From the NCBI GenBank assembly GCA_963377175.1, contig CAUJNA010003772.1:1160115-1224114 (forward strand): DNA of 64,000 nucleotides. Reading direction: 5' to 3'. A model generated the notes under the pieces. The model saw only the letters and a list, made by a program, of their open reading frames with translations. It was not told where the DNA came from and searched no databases. Positions 10,101-23,100 of the stretch are shown here, piece by piece. This stretch comes from Effrenium voratum (Eukaryota > Sar > Dinophyceae > Suessiales > Symbiodiniaceae). Position 1 is the stretch's first letter. Each line of letters starts with the position of its first letter. The position numbers and the translations under genes are program-made.

Positions 10101-13100
10101 AACTCAGCAGCTCACAGCCTCTGACAGGATATCAGGGGGTACCAAGTGGCTGGCTTGATCACTTGATGGCTTGCTTCCTGCATAAAATGGAATGGCCTTT
10201 GAACGCTGCAAATAACGTCGGGCTTTGCTAGAACTTTCATGTTCCAAGAGGAGCAAGCGTTAAAGGCCGGACCAAACGCCCAAGTCAACCGAATTTACTG
10301 GATCGCCCCGGGGCGAGGATCCAACCCGTCCTTTTTAGGACCCATAGGAAGGCACGATGGAGGTCAAAACACATGGGCTGAAAAGCAGCAGCCGCCCCCA
10401 GGCCCCCAGCCACGCCTGTGTCTGCCACGAGGTCAAAGCTTTGAGGGGGCGTCCCCACCTGTCGGCTGCGCTTTGACCCTTTCAGAAACAAAACTAACTT
10501 TCTTACTGATTCTCAGCAGGGAATGAGGGAATGACCGCAGGTTCATTTCGAACACCCTGGCTCATTCCCCAGTGAGCACCAGCAAGTTGTTGGGGGGTGA
10601 CTTGGAAGGTGTTGTGCGACGCCCCACAAAACGGATGCCAAACATTTGACATCCCCTTGGCTACATTTCTGTCCTTGCCACGCTCGGAAGCGCAGAGCTT
10701 TTGGCACATTCCGCCAGCCATTCGGAGAGAATTTCAAAAGATTCATCGCGTTTCCCCGGTTCCGTGGGCAAGTCAAAGAACTTCTGAACCGCCGGATTCA
10801 CAGTTGCAGCACCACTCACCTGGGCAGCACCACTCACCAAACGCAAAAAAGGTGCCCTCCTTAAGCCTTCGAGCTCATTAATGATTGCCGTTTGGCCTAC
10901 GGAACTCCCATGGCATTTCCCTCATGCAGTAGATCAGATTTGGCCCCCATGGAAAGACCTAGGCTGAAATAGACACCCAGTAGAAAAAACTGTGTAGCCT
11001 TATACATATACCATAGTATCTCTATGGTATAGTATCGGTGAGTATTGTTGTTTCCTCAGCAACGGTCTGCAATGTCTTGGGGGCCACGAGTAGCTAATCT
11101 CACTATAAGTCGTTGACGTTGCAACGTATCGCGCATAGGAAAAGCAGGCAGCAGGCTCGTTTAACGTGTTTCGAAAGCAGCTTCGGGCTTCAGGAAGGGG
11201 AACTCAAGGAGTTGGCGTGAATAGAAACCAAAGACATGGGGTGCTACCGGGCAAGTAGGTGGATTTGGCGGCCATGAGTATCGGTTAGGTATCGACGGAG
11301 TATCGGTTTCAGTAAGTGTCCGACTCCAGAAGCTCGGTTTAGCAACAATTGCGGTCTTTGTCCATGCCTTGTATAGCTTCCTGACAACGCAGCGTGCAGC
11401 TCACAAGAACCCAAGACTAATCGAGCCAGTTGTGTCTTCATGGTTTGGGGGGTATTGAATGTTGTTCCCCCTTGGCATCGGTTTACAACGGTTGCGTTTG
11501 GCCTGCAAAACAAGTCAAGGGACAGCCCCGTACAGAACGAACAGGCGCGGACGCCGAGGCCGGGCGTCGAACAAACCAAATTGCCTGAACCTCCACAGTG
11601 GAGAAGATGTCCCGGTTCCTGGCTGATGAGCTTTCCGTGTTGCCAGCTGCCTAACAATACCAAAAAAGGAAATCAACAGTGGCAACCGAAAAGCAAAGCT
11701 GGATCTTTTGGCGGGAGCTGCATGAAACGTGCTGGAGCTATCTAGGTGAAATCCCTTTCAACCTTCCATGATGTTATGGGTGTGCAACAGACTGGCTGTT
11801 TTCCCTTTGGCTTCCTTTAATATCAATGGTCTCAAAAAGGTCATACTCGATAGAGAACCCTGCATGCTCATAGTGCAGGCTTCCCTTGGAGCGTTCGCCC
11901 GCGTCAAGGCTGCCAGAGATTTCATCACCCATGCCACCCCTCAGAGTCAGCGTGTGTTACCAACGGACCGGGGCAGGACCCAAACATTAATTCCGCCCCG
12001 GGCAGTGCCTGGGGGAAAAGCAACTGACGTCTGCAGTTAGTATCAAAACCGATCCCTGAATCACTTGCTATCATTCACCTCTCGGAACCGCCGTGACTTC
12101 GTGCCCAAATGCTCAGACCATCTCCCCGAACTGGGAAATCGTGGCTCCCCCCTCTTCATGCTGCATTTCCCTCACAAAAGAGACAATGTCACGGTCACCT
12201 CGTATCCCCAGTGACAGGGAAAGCCCGCAGCTCGCCCCGAGCTCGAAGCGCCCGGCCTTAAGGGCGCGCAGGATCGCGCTTGGCCATGGTAGAGCTGTGC
12301 AGCCTCGCTCAGCCAGTGGCCACGAGCCCCTGACAAAGACACGCTTTCCTCATTGGCGCTCGGGGTGACTGTTCGCGAAAAGGGAATGACGCAGAGTCAA
12401 ACACGAAGACACTTTGCCTGGGGCTTGCTCTCTCTCAAGAACAATTCAAGTCAAAAGGACCGGGCTTGCCTAGGCCCAATAGCCTCCTGGCTCAAGATTT
12501 CCTACCAGGCAACCAGCTTCCAGACATCTAAATGGAAACTTGGCATGCTTGGTCTTAGGGGGAGAAGTTGTCTAAGTACGTATGCTTACCTTTCTGGAGA
12601 AAGCCGACAACATGTGGCCCGTGAATTGGTATTTCCCCTAATCAAAATCACAGAGGTCCTCCCCTTCTTGGCATTTGATCTCTTCGTGCTTCTGCTCATT
12701 GGAAGTTGGAAGTTGGGGCAGAGTGCCCTGCTTTTGCTGGAGATGGTGCAAATTGAAAGACAGGCTAGGCTCACCACGAAGCTGTAGCCCTGAAAAGAGG
12801 TTTGCACGATGTTCAAATTAAACGCGAGAGCGATGCTACGCTATGCTACTCTACATGTAAAAGCAGTCAACCAGAAGCCTAGGATGGTCGAGGGCGCTCC
12901 GTCCCGCCGCACGTCTTGACATACCGGGTGCCCAGGCTGTCACAATCAGGGAGAGCAGCATCGCCACATGGACAAGGTGAAGCACCTTTCCAAAATGGAT
13001 TGCCGCCCAACTGCACCAATCAGCACTTGGGAGCTCGCTCTACCCCCAGGTGGCATGCTTCTTCATGACTTGCATGCCCTCTCGTGACGGGCAGCCACAA

Positions 13101-16100
13101 GCTTCACTTGAACTGCCCTGCAAGAAATTGTGAGGTGCTGGGTGATGACCCGAAAGTTGCACCAGTTGAGGGGGAACCCTTTTTGAACAGCCATGAAGCT
13201 GGCCATGCTTGATCTGTTGTAACACATTGAAAGTTTGAATCATAGAGCAGTTCCAAGCCGGGTCCCCTTGCCACCGGATACCCGAGTATGGGTGATAGCA
13301 CCAGGATTCAAGCAGTCAACATGAGGGCCTCATGAGCACTCGACTGGCCAGACGTAAGACGGAAGGGGGCTAGCAAGGACAGGGGATGATTGCCAAACAG
13401 CATGCGATATTCTGACTATTTCTGACATGCTCGCGGCGCTCTTAGCCCAACTCACCCACGGAGAGTCGCCAACTCGCGCGAACTTATCGAAGCGTTCCCG
13501 TTTCCAGGGCAGCTGTTTGATTTTGAAGGTGGCCTGCTGGTTGCTCAACCCAGTTCCAAGCTCGGCAAACGTACAAAGCCCTGCGCACATCACACGGCTT
13601 AAACCGACCCGGATCACAAATAGATCCCACAAGCTAACAAAGTAATATGCAGTTATTCGGCAGCTTCAACCTCACGCAAACCAGCACCATCATGACCGTA
13701 GAAACTGCTGTGATGCATATTTGACCGTCCTTCGGAATTCTGCTGATTGCCCGAATGACTGCCCCCAATTTTGCGGATGGGTCATGAAGGAATCTGCACA
13801 AAGCAACCGCCCCTGACTGCATTTTCACCCCGGAGGTTGCCCTGTCCGCCCGGACGACCAAGTCAGGCGGAAGGTGCTTGCGGCTGAGGCCCACGCTGCC
13901 CGACCCAGCAGTTAGTCGAAAGACTGAGGGTTTTAAAGTGGGCTGCAGCCAAAGGCGCGGAGGCGACAACACAAGGTCAAGCAGAGCGGGCAAGCTCGAA
14001 GTGGCGAGATTCCGTGCACTTAAAGAAAAGGGACTAGCTCAAATGAACGCCCCGACCGACTCTCCGCTGTTGCCCCCTGACAGACCAGCAGTATACTTGG
14101 TGATTGCATGCTTTACCTACAAGGCTAATACGTTCGGCAGAAATTCGCTGGAAATTCGGGTGGGTATCACCAAATTTGGCCACGGCCCCAGCTTTTGCGA
14201 ATGACAGCCAGTGACAGCGTCCGCGAATCAAGTTGTTCAGTGGGCACTTTTTGGGATTGACCATTTTAGTGAGCACCCTTCTCAAGGTAAAGCTGCCAAG
14301 GGGCCCGATAGGGTTTCCCCAACCCCGGTAGGTGCTACCAGACTCATAGGGCGGGGTTCCACTCGGGGGGAGGCACCTGACAGAAGCTAAAGACGCTACC
14401 CCCCAAACCAAGGCCCCCGCAAACTCCAGAGACCATCCCGCTCTTTCCCCGAGTTTCCTTAAGTTGCGGACCATAGCCTATGCTGCAAAGACGCAAGAAA
14501 GGCAACCATTTTGGGGGGTTCCGACTTTGGCACACCTTCCCATCCCCCGCCGGCGGGCTGCAAGGCCCGCAACCTCTGAGCTCGAATCCAAGCGTTGGAC
14601 ACCGTTGCCCTTGTCGAAGGATGGCCGCCCACCTCGAGCGAACCAGGAATTTGGAGTAAGGGAGTCGTGGCAGTGATGATTTTTGAAAACACTGTGGGAA
14701 ACTGGTGTGTCCGCAAACTTTCATGCCACGCTTTGGTGTGTCAGCCAGCTGCCTGCAGGCAGCATGTTTGTCTTTTCGCTACATCCTCCCTCAAACATTG
14801 CAAAGGATGGCAGCTTCGCTCTTCTCGGTCAAGGAATGCCCGAGGAGGTCTAAGAATGTAAGTACAACAAACATGCCTGTGGGTGCTGGTTTCCAGAATG
14901 GTGCCATAATATGAACAAATCTTGGAGTTTTGACAAATTTGACAAGCAGGCTCCGAGGTACAGCAGAGAGCAGTAAGCACTTCACTAGGAGTTCAGCCAT
15001 CCACACAGTGTGTTCCACTCTAATATTAACCCCGGATTGATAAACCCCTGGTCGAGTAGAAGGGGGGTGTCCCCTTTTAGCGGGGATTCAATCACTTCTG
15101 GAGGGAGCACCCCCCTAATAATGGGACGGGTTTATTGCCTGTTTCCCGCCAAGCCCGACAACGGAACCGCAAGCGCAAGCAATTCAAACCTTCGAACCTC
15201 CCCAATGTCGCAAAGCGAAGGAAGCCCCCGGGGCCCCAACCCAGGCCAATTGATATTCAACCATCAGCAAAGTGAAGAAAGCTTTCAGGGGCTCTTTGAA
15301 ACATCCACCACCAGCCATCGGGCGAGGTCTTCCTTGGCCCCCGGCCCATCACCCGAGGAAAGATCTCCATATCCGTGCCTGGCGCCGCCGGGTCACGACC
15401 CGTCAAAACCCAACGCGGCAGTGACGCGGTCCTGGATCCACCGTGATGGATCATCGATGTGCGCGAACGGCAAGTTGGATGCTCTTCGTGGCGAGCCGTT
15501 CAAAGTGCATAACTGCCCTGCTCAAACTAGATTAGTTGGGTAGAAGGCAAATGGCAATAACAATGAAGCAGCAGGCTTTGGACATTCCTGCCAGGGCAAC
15601 AACGTGGTTCATCACCAAAACACGTCACGCGGCCCTTGCAAAGTTTGCAATCGGTCACATCCCGAACACCGAGGCATCAAACCACCGCAAATTCACTGAG
15701 CGACTTGAGAAAGGCCAACGTGTCACATCGAACATGCTTTTGCTTTGGAAAGCCGGACCAGGCGGCGCCCCGCGTTTTTCTTTTGTGCACTGAGCCCGCG
15801 CACCGGTATCGTGGAGGTCTAAGCCTGGCAGGGCTTGGAACCAAAAGATTGCATGGGAAGCCTTTCAAAGCCACATGCAGAAGCAGAAGTGGCAACAAGC
15901 ACAGGCCTCAAACAACAAAGGTCAAGCGGTTTGCGGGCACACGCCATCTGGGTGCTACAAAGGAGGGCGTCCTGTTGGGCAGAAAGCTATTTAAAATGGC
16001 TATTCAACGCCCAGCCCGGAAAGAAGCACAGTACTACAGAAGAACCTATCATTTCTTTGAGGCCTGTAGGGGTGGCCCAAGGATCCAGTAGCATTCAGCG

Positions 16101-17903
16101 GTTCTCCGGAAGGCCCCACCATAAACTCAGCAAACACGTCAATGAACAACAGTTCCGAAGCGTTCAGCAACCTGCACACAAGAGTGAACAAGAAACGGAG
16201 GAGTAAAATTCCTTGTCGATATTGTGCACGGAGATGCAAATTCAGGATGAAACATGCTCAGCAAGAAGCAACTTTCCGGAAACCGAATGGCCATCCGCGA
16301 GACTACGAGCAACAAAGCGCCTGTGCCGTCCGGGTCCAGCTCCTCCTTCACCTTGGGGCATGTCGTTTGGCATCTTTGTTGAGGCCATGGGACACGCGCT
16401 ACAGGGAAACTTAGTGGGCAAAACAAATTCTTGGCTCCCCCACTTCTAAGACACTCCCATTTGGCATGACTGAGTTGAATCAGGTGGACGGAATCATCTT
16501 TGCCTGCGTGATGCTTGAAGGAATCTCGCTAGCGGATTTGCTCCCTGGCTTGCTGAAAAACTGCTCAGCCGATTTTGTTCATCTCGAATCTCGCGGCTTC
16601 CATTTCTCAAGTCGAGCGACCGCAGAATTACTGGAACTGCGGGGCGCCTGTGGCCTCTGATGTGCCTACAAACTCTGACCTGCTGTGTTTGGGGGCTTCC
16701 GCCTATGCCCAAGGCCTCAAAAATAATCCGTTCTCCCCAGATCTTTCTTTCCGCTTCGCAGGCTGCAGGCCAGTAGCGGCTGGGTTTTTGCTTTTTTCTT
16801 TCGTGGTGCATTCAAAGCACCGAAACACACATCACAGGTCCCCGGTGCTTCTTTAGGGGATGGCGAGTCTGGTGAAACAATCAAGTGTGAGAGGGTCACT
16901 CACGATTCAATTCGCCCAGTACTTTGCTGGGCCCATGACTTTTCACGGTTAGAGGTGCTCAAAGTCAGAAATTCCATAGAACCCACGCATCAAGATCACT
17001 TCGATTGTAAAATCATGGGCCCAGAGGGACCACGATCCCCGTTTTTGGATTTCCTATCCCGACAAAAAGGGACACCCGCTGGATAGGTTGGGTTAAACCG
17101 ACCCCCAGCTGCATACAGTTCCTTGCCTAGGGGTCCTTTGCAACAAAAAGAGTCAGGGGCGAAACCCGTGCCATCGATGTTGACTGAAACTGACCCCCCC
17201 AAAAAAAAACGCCGTGGATGGACGAAATCCTGCAACATGCGGGATGGCTGAAACCCCATAGGTTTAACACAAGAAACACTTTGACAAACCGCCTATCAAC
17301 TGATGAGAAGAGAATCTCGTCCATCAACAGTAGGGGCAGGGAGTGTGAAACTGTAATGGCAACATTGGTGTGTCTTCCAGCAGCCTCCCCAACAAGACGC
17401 TTTCCTCAAAACCCACAAAGGTATCCTCAAAGAAGACACGCCCATATCATTGTGGGAAAGCACCTTTGTGGTCCGGTTCAATGAGTTCAATGACCAAAAA
17501 CCAACCTAACCTTCAATCAGCTTCCCTCTAATTGGTGATTTGGATTGGTGGTTTGGTGGCTCCATTCACCCACAAGAACCAGGGAAAAAAGGAAAAGAGC
17601 ACGAGCCACCCCTCCCCAAACAAAAACCCTCCTTCCCCCCCCCTAAACCCCCCCAAAAAAAAGAAAAGCGGGTCCTTGAGCCCCAGCCTCCAATCTGCTT
17701 TTTCCCCCACAGCTGCAGGCTAAGGGGTCTTAGCCCAAAAAAGGCTTGGGTGGTCTGCAGGCCTAAGGTTCCAGGAAGGGTTCCAGGGACGCATGCGCTG
17801 TTTGGCCTCGGGCGCCCGGGCCCTGCGCACCGCCGCCATGAAGCGCCGGCTCTCGGGTTCCGGCACGGTGCCCGCCTTGCACCGCCGCCGCCAGTTTGGA
17901 GGT
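7190..17903 (-). CDS. Unrecognised multi-exon protein, 4 linked exons plus one doubtful
   Basis: Exons: 17791-17903, 15400-15517, 12119-12278, 7917-8070, and more doubtfully about 7190-7305. The first four join in phase (180 residues). Seen: an Arg-rich start (PNWRRRCKAG and RRFMAAVRRARAPEAKQRM), then LPFAHIDDPSRWIQDRVTAA, then ILRALKAGRFELGASCGLSL with SFVREMQHEEGG, then LEGHVGGSASLWLRQKSRKM with ETCVFTVATKEKDSATVAF. The fifth (GDGDFTDVVSWSSELSVVPM) has coding composition but its phase does not follow from the donor I prefer for exon four. A GA donor after VATKEK would repair that. Introns run from 1.4 to 4.0 kb and contain a MITE-like copy (15.0 kb), a dispersed element (10.95-11.6 kb) and open but unconvincing frames. 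No family is recognised; both ends are missing. Confidence 0.45.
8614..8740 (+). CDS. Possible plus-strand exon
   Basis: The frame reads CASDPPSLPKEEGQELTSWA, then HEKAKAHESAVRSQRETLG. CTGCAG lies just upstream as a possible acceptor and GTTCAC (8712) could be a donor. G/C at third positions is high but the opposite strand is also open. The position, inside a minus-strand gene's span, argues for caution. Confidence 0.25.
10950..11600 (+). mobile_element. Dispersed element, copy 2 (without satellite)
   Basis: The same block order as 3.1-5.2 kb: GGCTGAAATAGACACCCAGT, the GTATCGG repeats, TTTACAACGGTTGCGTTTGG, CCTGCAAAACAAGTCAAGGG, ACAGGCGCGG. Where copy 1 has 1.7 kb of satellite, this copy has about 150 bp of unrelated sequence. 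The family is unknown and no coding frame is supported. Confidence 0.6.
12353..12787 (+). CDS. Open frame of 144 codons after a spliced-leader-like motif
   Basis: The frame contains a hydrophobic stretch (VLPFLAFDLFVLLLIGSWKL) and an amphipathic tail. A TAGCC...TGGCTCAAG motif sits inside it at 12480-12496. No family is recognised and codon composition is unlike the GC-rich exons. It may be a remnant of a retroposed cDNA or chance. Confidence 0.2.
   Translation: MALGVTVREKGMTQSQTRRHFAWGLLSLKNNSSQKDRACLGPIASWLKISYQATSFQTSKWKLGMLGLRGRSCLSTYAYLSGESRQHVARELVFPLIKITEVLPFLAFDLFVLLLIGSWKLGQSALLLLEMVQIERQARLTTKL
12479..12496 (+). other. Spliced-leader-like relic motif
   Basis: ATAGCCTCCTGGCTCAAG resembles the 3' part of the conserved dinoflagellate spliced leader (TAGCCATTTTGGCTCAAG) apart from the four-base centre and one missing base. 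Such relics mark cDNA-derived copies in dinoflagellate genomes; this one could still be chance. Confidence 0.3.
15024..15136 (+). mobile_element. MITE-like element, copy 3, right end truncated
   Basis: It starts ATTAACCCCGGATTGATAAA, has GGTGTCCCCTTTTAGCGGGG and GGGAGCACCCCCCTAATAAT, and ends at GGGACGGGTTTATT without the last dozen bases of the inverted repeat. It lies in an intron of the gene at 7-18 kb. Confidence 0.75.
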
Positions 17904-20171
17904 CTCAATGGGAAGCCACCCCGAACTAGTAGACTCCTTCTGGACCGCTCCCATCCGTTCCACAGGAGTTCTCAAACGGGCCCCATAAAAGGGTAGACTC
18001 CTTCTGGACCGTTCCCCCCCAACTTTGCCGCCAAAAGGAGTTCACCAGATCGAGAAAACAAGTAGTCCGAAACTTTCCGTTTGGGTTGCCCTGGTGCCCT
18101 GGGTTTTGGATCCTTCGAGGTCCTCTTTTAGACACTCCCAGATTCCAAATCTGCCTCGGCTTTGGCCCAAAATGAAATGTCATGTTCTCGGCCTATATTC
18201 GGTGAACGTGATGCTCACCCGGCCGCGGGTGAGCGAAAGAAACACGCCAGGCATCTGGCAGGGTCGTTGCGCGCCATGGTCACCTGACAGAAAAACAGGC
18301 AAGGCATGGGTCTGGGTTGATGATTGAAGGAAAGCAAAGGCGCCGCACGCACAACAGTTTCTTAGACCCGTAGAAGGGCTTCCTAAAGGGGCTCTAAAAA
18401 CCTTCCCGGGAGCATGGGGATCCTAGGGCTGATCCTTGACCCGCTGCTTAACCTTCCGTTTCGCCAAAAGGTAAGGCTAAATGCCAGATCAGAAAGCAGC
18501 CAATACTGTAGGGCACTCCTTTTCAGAGGCTTTAGAAGCAGCACCACATGCAACATTTGGTAAACATGCCTGAAGGGATGTGGCAAGTGAAACCGGCTGC
18601 CCACATGGTCTGATTGTTGCCAGACCCCCCGCATTAACCATTCTAGCCGATTTTTTGCGCACCACCCGACCACTCTTCGCACCCAAGCACGCGCACGCAC
18701 AAGCACCAAACCAAAAATAGCACAAGCACGCACAAACACAACACTATCACAAGAACGCACACCAAACTCAGTCACAAACACAAGCACAAACAACAACAAG
18801 CACGCACGCACATACACGAACACGGGCAGAAAGAACAGCACACACGCACACAAAATAGCAGAAACACAGACACAGGCACTCGCACATACACAAGCAAGCA
18901 TGAACAAAAGAGCAGATGCAAGCACAAAAACGCAGACGCAAGCACATACACAAACAGAAGTGCCAACACCAGCCCAAACACAACTAAAAGAAGCAATCAC
19001 ACAAACGCAGGTACAGGCACAAACAGAAGCACATACATTGTACAAACACAGGAACGCAGAAACATGTACAAACACAAACGCAAGCAAGAGGGCGGGCATA
19101 AGCACAAACGCAGACGCAAGCACATGCACAACAAAAGTGCCAACACCAGCCCAAACAGCAACTAGAAGAAGCAGGGACACAAACGAAAGCACAGGCACAA
19201 GCACAAACACAACCAACAGCACGAACAGAAGCATATACATTGCACAAACGCAGGCACGCGAACATGCACAGACACAAACACAAGCAAAAGGGGGCAGACA
19301 CAAGCACACCGCATACGCAAGCACACACGCAAACACACAAACACTGGCAAACACCGGCGCAAAGAAGCGAGAACGAAAAGGAAAGCACATACACAAAAAC
19401 ACAGGTGCAAAAACAAGAGCCAACTGCATTCGAGCAAGCAAGCCAGCAAGCCGGCAAGTCAGCAAGCAAGCAGACAGAAAGATAGACAGACAGAGAGACA
19501 GACAGATTGCCAGACAGATAGACACACGCCGTCGCACCAACAAACAGGCAAACAGACAAACAAACAAACTAGCAAAGCAAGCAAGCAAGCAAGCAAACAA
19601 GCAAGCAAGCAAGCCAGCCAGGCAAGCAAGCCAGCAAGCCAGCAAGCCGGCAAGCAAGCAGACAGAAAGATAGACAGACAGAGAGACAGACATATTGCCA
19701 GACAAATAGACACACGCCGTCGCACCAACAAACAGGCAGACAGACAAACAAACAAACTAGCAAAGCAAGCAAGCAAGCAAGCAAAAAAGCAAGCAAGGCA
19801 GCAAGCAAGCAAGTAAGCGAGCGAGCGAGCAAGCAAGCAAGCAAGCAAGCAGACAGACAGACAGACAGACAGACAGATGATAGGCACTCGCACCCATACC
19901 AACAAACAGGCAGACAGGCAGACAAACAAACAAGCAAGCAAGCAGAGTGACGGACAGACACACAAACACACTCAGACCAACAAACAGGCAGACAGACAGA
20001 CAGACAGACAAACAAGCAAGCAGACAGACAAACAAATAGACAGACAGACAAATAGACACACGCACATGCCAACAAACAGACAAACATAGCACAAACAAAA
20101 GCACAAAGAGAAACTCGCCACATACCCCAGAAACCCAAGAACCACCGACTCAACCCGCCCGCCCACCCGCT
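17904..20171. other. Between gene D exons and the stop of gene C; mainly repeats
   Basis: GTAGACTCCTTCTGGACCG occurs twice (about 17.93 and 18.00 kb). A lone hypothetical frame at 18489-18725 is not supported. The rest is the T-poor microsatellite tract. Confidence 0.4.
18680..20110. repeat. 1.4-kb T-poor microsatellite tract
   Basis: On the plus strand it is mostly ACACAAGC/ACAAACGC repeats up to about 19.42 kb, then AAGC, GACA and CAAG tetramers. A roughly 190-bp block (AAGCAGACAGAAAGATAGAC to the AAGC run) is duplicated at about 19.46 and 19.65 kb. Long frames here, up to 454 codons and Cys/Leu/Val-rich on the minus strand, are produced by the repeat and are not genes. Confidence 0.9.
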
Positions 20172-23100
20172 TCAAGCCTCCCCGAACTTCCGCTGGAGCC
20201 CGGAGCCGAGGCCCAGGAACTTGGTGTTGCCGGGCCTTGGCTTCGCAGCTTCACGCCGTGGTGTGTGCCGGGCTACGCCGAAACTGATGTGTTTTGGTTT
20301 GTGCTTTTTAATTGTTCTGTTTCATGTTTTGCCAACTCAAAAAAGAAAAAAAAGATGCGTCTGTGTCTTTTCTGAGATCAAACATTTGGGCTTTGCAATG
20401 ACTGGCTGTTCCGGTCCTAGCGGCAAAGGTGGGACAATCCCACTACCCACTACCAATCATTACCATAAGCCTGCGCAACACGGCCGTTCTGCATGTTTTG
20501 TTTGTGTTCAATCGGTGGATCCTAAGGTATCCATGGCGGAGTGCTAGGTGGGTTGGTTTGAAGAAGAGGGCAAATGACCACCTATCACATTTAACCCAGG
20601 ACGATTGGTCAGCATCTGCCACCATTGTGAAAATAACCTGTCCCCAAGAGTGCTTGTTCACTTTGGTTGCAGGATGTCCCTTGGGCTTATATCACGCGGC
20701 CCTGAATGCACGGCCATGAAATGCCAGCGTTGCAACACCGCCGCGCAGTGTCAAGCCCATTGTCTTTCCCTAAGTAAACAGGACCAAGAAAAAAATGCAT
20801 TTCATAAAGGAATATCTACTACGAAAAGGATCCTTTAAATGCCAATAGTAGTTTTGGGCAACTCATCTGGGGCTATGGCTTGCTTTGGCAACTGTTTGAA
20901 GAGTTTGTCGCCAAGGGAGCGGTGCTTTGGGCATGCGAGGTCGTAAAAGCTTGGCCATGGGCTGTCAGCGCATGGTCGCCAGTTTAGGATGTCGATCCGC
21001 GATTGATCCACCCGGTGGATCTTTTTGAGGGGCATTCCCCCCAAACATGTTCAAAAGTGAAGGCTGCCCTCCAACATGGGATGCCCTCTCCCTATCAATC
21101 AACCAGGGTTGTGTTCGTCCTGGGTTCCCTTTGTGTACGGTAGCCTCGCATTCATTACGTGCCAGTTTCAGAAAGCTTCCGCACGGGTCAAGCTCAATGT
21201 GGCTGCGGGTTGCTTTCACCCACACGACGGCAAAGACGGGTAGAGCCTCAAGTCCTGAGAAAAAAAGGGAAAAAAAAAGCGAAACCAAAAAACAACAGCA
21301 ACATAAAACCACAGCACAGCCAACCACAAACTAAAGCACAACCAAAACAAAGTCAAAACCAAAGGAAACTAACTAAACACAACCAGAACAATGTCAAAGC
21401 AAAGAAAACTAACTAAACACAACCAAAACAAAATACAAACCAAAGGAAACTAACTAAGCACAACCAAAACAAAGTCAACACCAGAGGACACTAATTAAAC
21501 ACAACCAAAACAAAATACAAACCAACGGAAACTAATTAAACACAACCAAAACAAAATACAAACCAAAGCAAACAAGCTAAACAAACAACCAAAACAAAGT
21601 CAACACCAAAGGAAACTAACTAAACACAACCAAAACAAAGTCAAAACCAAATGAAACAAACTAAACAAAACCAAAACACAGTCAAAACCAAAGGAAACTA
21701 ACTAAACACAACCATATCAAAGTCAACACCAAAGGAAACAAGCTAAATAATCAACCAAAACAAAGTCAACACCAAAGGAAACAAGCTAAACAAACAACGA
21801 AAAAAAGTCAACACCAAAAGAAACAAGCTAAACAAACAACCAACACAAAGTCAACACCAAACGAAACAAGCTCAACAAACAACCCAAAAAAGTCAACACC
21901 AAAGGAAACTAACTAAACAAACAACCAAAACTAAGTCAACACCCAAGGAAACTAACTAAACACAACCACACGCGCCTGGGCCCCTGGGTCTTGGCCGTTC
22001 CCAAGGCTCCGGCTGCTGGCACAATGCCAGTATCCTCCGATGCAGCTCCTCGCATTCGGGTGAGTCGGGTGGAGGACAAGAGGACGCCGGCCTATTTGGG
22101 ACAATTCACCCACTGGAGGTGCTTGGAATAAGACAACTTGCCTCTTCAAGGAATCCTCAGTTGGCGTCCAAAAAGGGAGGGCCTGAACCTACCCATGGGA
22201 TGGTGACATATCCGCCCACCAACAATATCCAACAAAAATCCACTCACGAGCCACTCTGTCAGCTGAACCTTGTTGGCTATCTCTGGGTGCACCAGAAGCC
22301 CTTGCAACCAAGCCGACTGTTGGCCGCTCGCAACACTGCATAAGGCCAACTGGCCCTCGACGTGCTTGGCTCCAAGCCAAGCATGTGGCCATGATAGAAA
22401 AGCCCCATTTAAGCCAAAGTGGGGTTGTCCTCAAAATGAGAGAGGAGCCACAAGATCGAGAAAACAAGAAGAACCAAAACGTTCCTAAGCTGATACAGTC
22501 CCGGTGTCGTTTGGGGCACTGATGTTCAAAACAACTGCCCCCCACCTGCCAGCCAGCGCTGAACAAGCTGCTTTTTTTTAACAGGCTCAGCGGGACAAGT
22601 CGAAGAGCAATCACACCAGCTTGAAGCGAGGGAGATGTATCTGCCAGGAAGGCGTGCCAACACGAAGCTCTGCAAACCCTCGGGGCCGAATGCCAACGCG
22701 TGCTCGTAGACCAATGTGCTTGCCATGCAAATCTCTGAAACTCCTCCACGAGCTCGCGCTGCCTCAGCAGAAGCACAAAGGCAGAAATTGGGGGCCCGAC
22801 AATATGATAAAGGCGCCAGATATCTGCAAGTGTACGTGTCATGGCATCATCGACATCATTCGTGCCCCCACTGTGTGTAGAGCAAGTTCGGAAAGATTCG
22901 GAGATAATCTTGCGAATTCCTTGCAACCCTGCTCCGTCTGGATTTGCCCCCACTCCGTGCTTGATTTGATGCGCATGGCCTTGGTCAAACCCAAACTGGT
23001 TGCTCTCGTTCAGACGGAGATGTTTCAGCCGGTGCTAAGCTTAGCCTCGGACTCTTTAGGCAGCTCCTCTGCTTCCAGCAGCTGCTGCGTGGCATCCTCG

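Noticed and set aside
18383..19747. 454-codon minus-strand open frame, Cys/Leu/Val-rich
   Set aside because: It is produced by ACAA/AAGC microsatellites, which lack stops in several frames; the peptide is purely periodic.
20150..20310. Plus-strand reading (SLPELPLEPGAEAQELGVAG) of the island at 20.2 kb
   Set aside because: Third positions are less biased than in the minus reading, which also ends in a stop as a terminal exon would.
22189..22953. 254-codon minus frame as an intact gene
   Set aside because: Neighbouring frames are more protein-like over parts of it, which indicates frameshifts and a relic rather than an intact gene.
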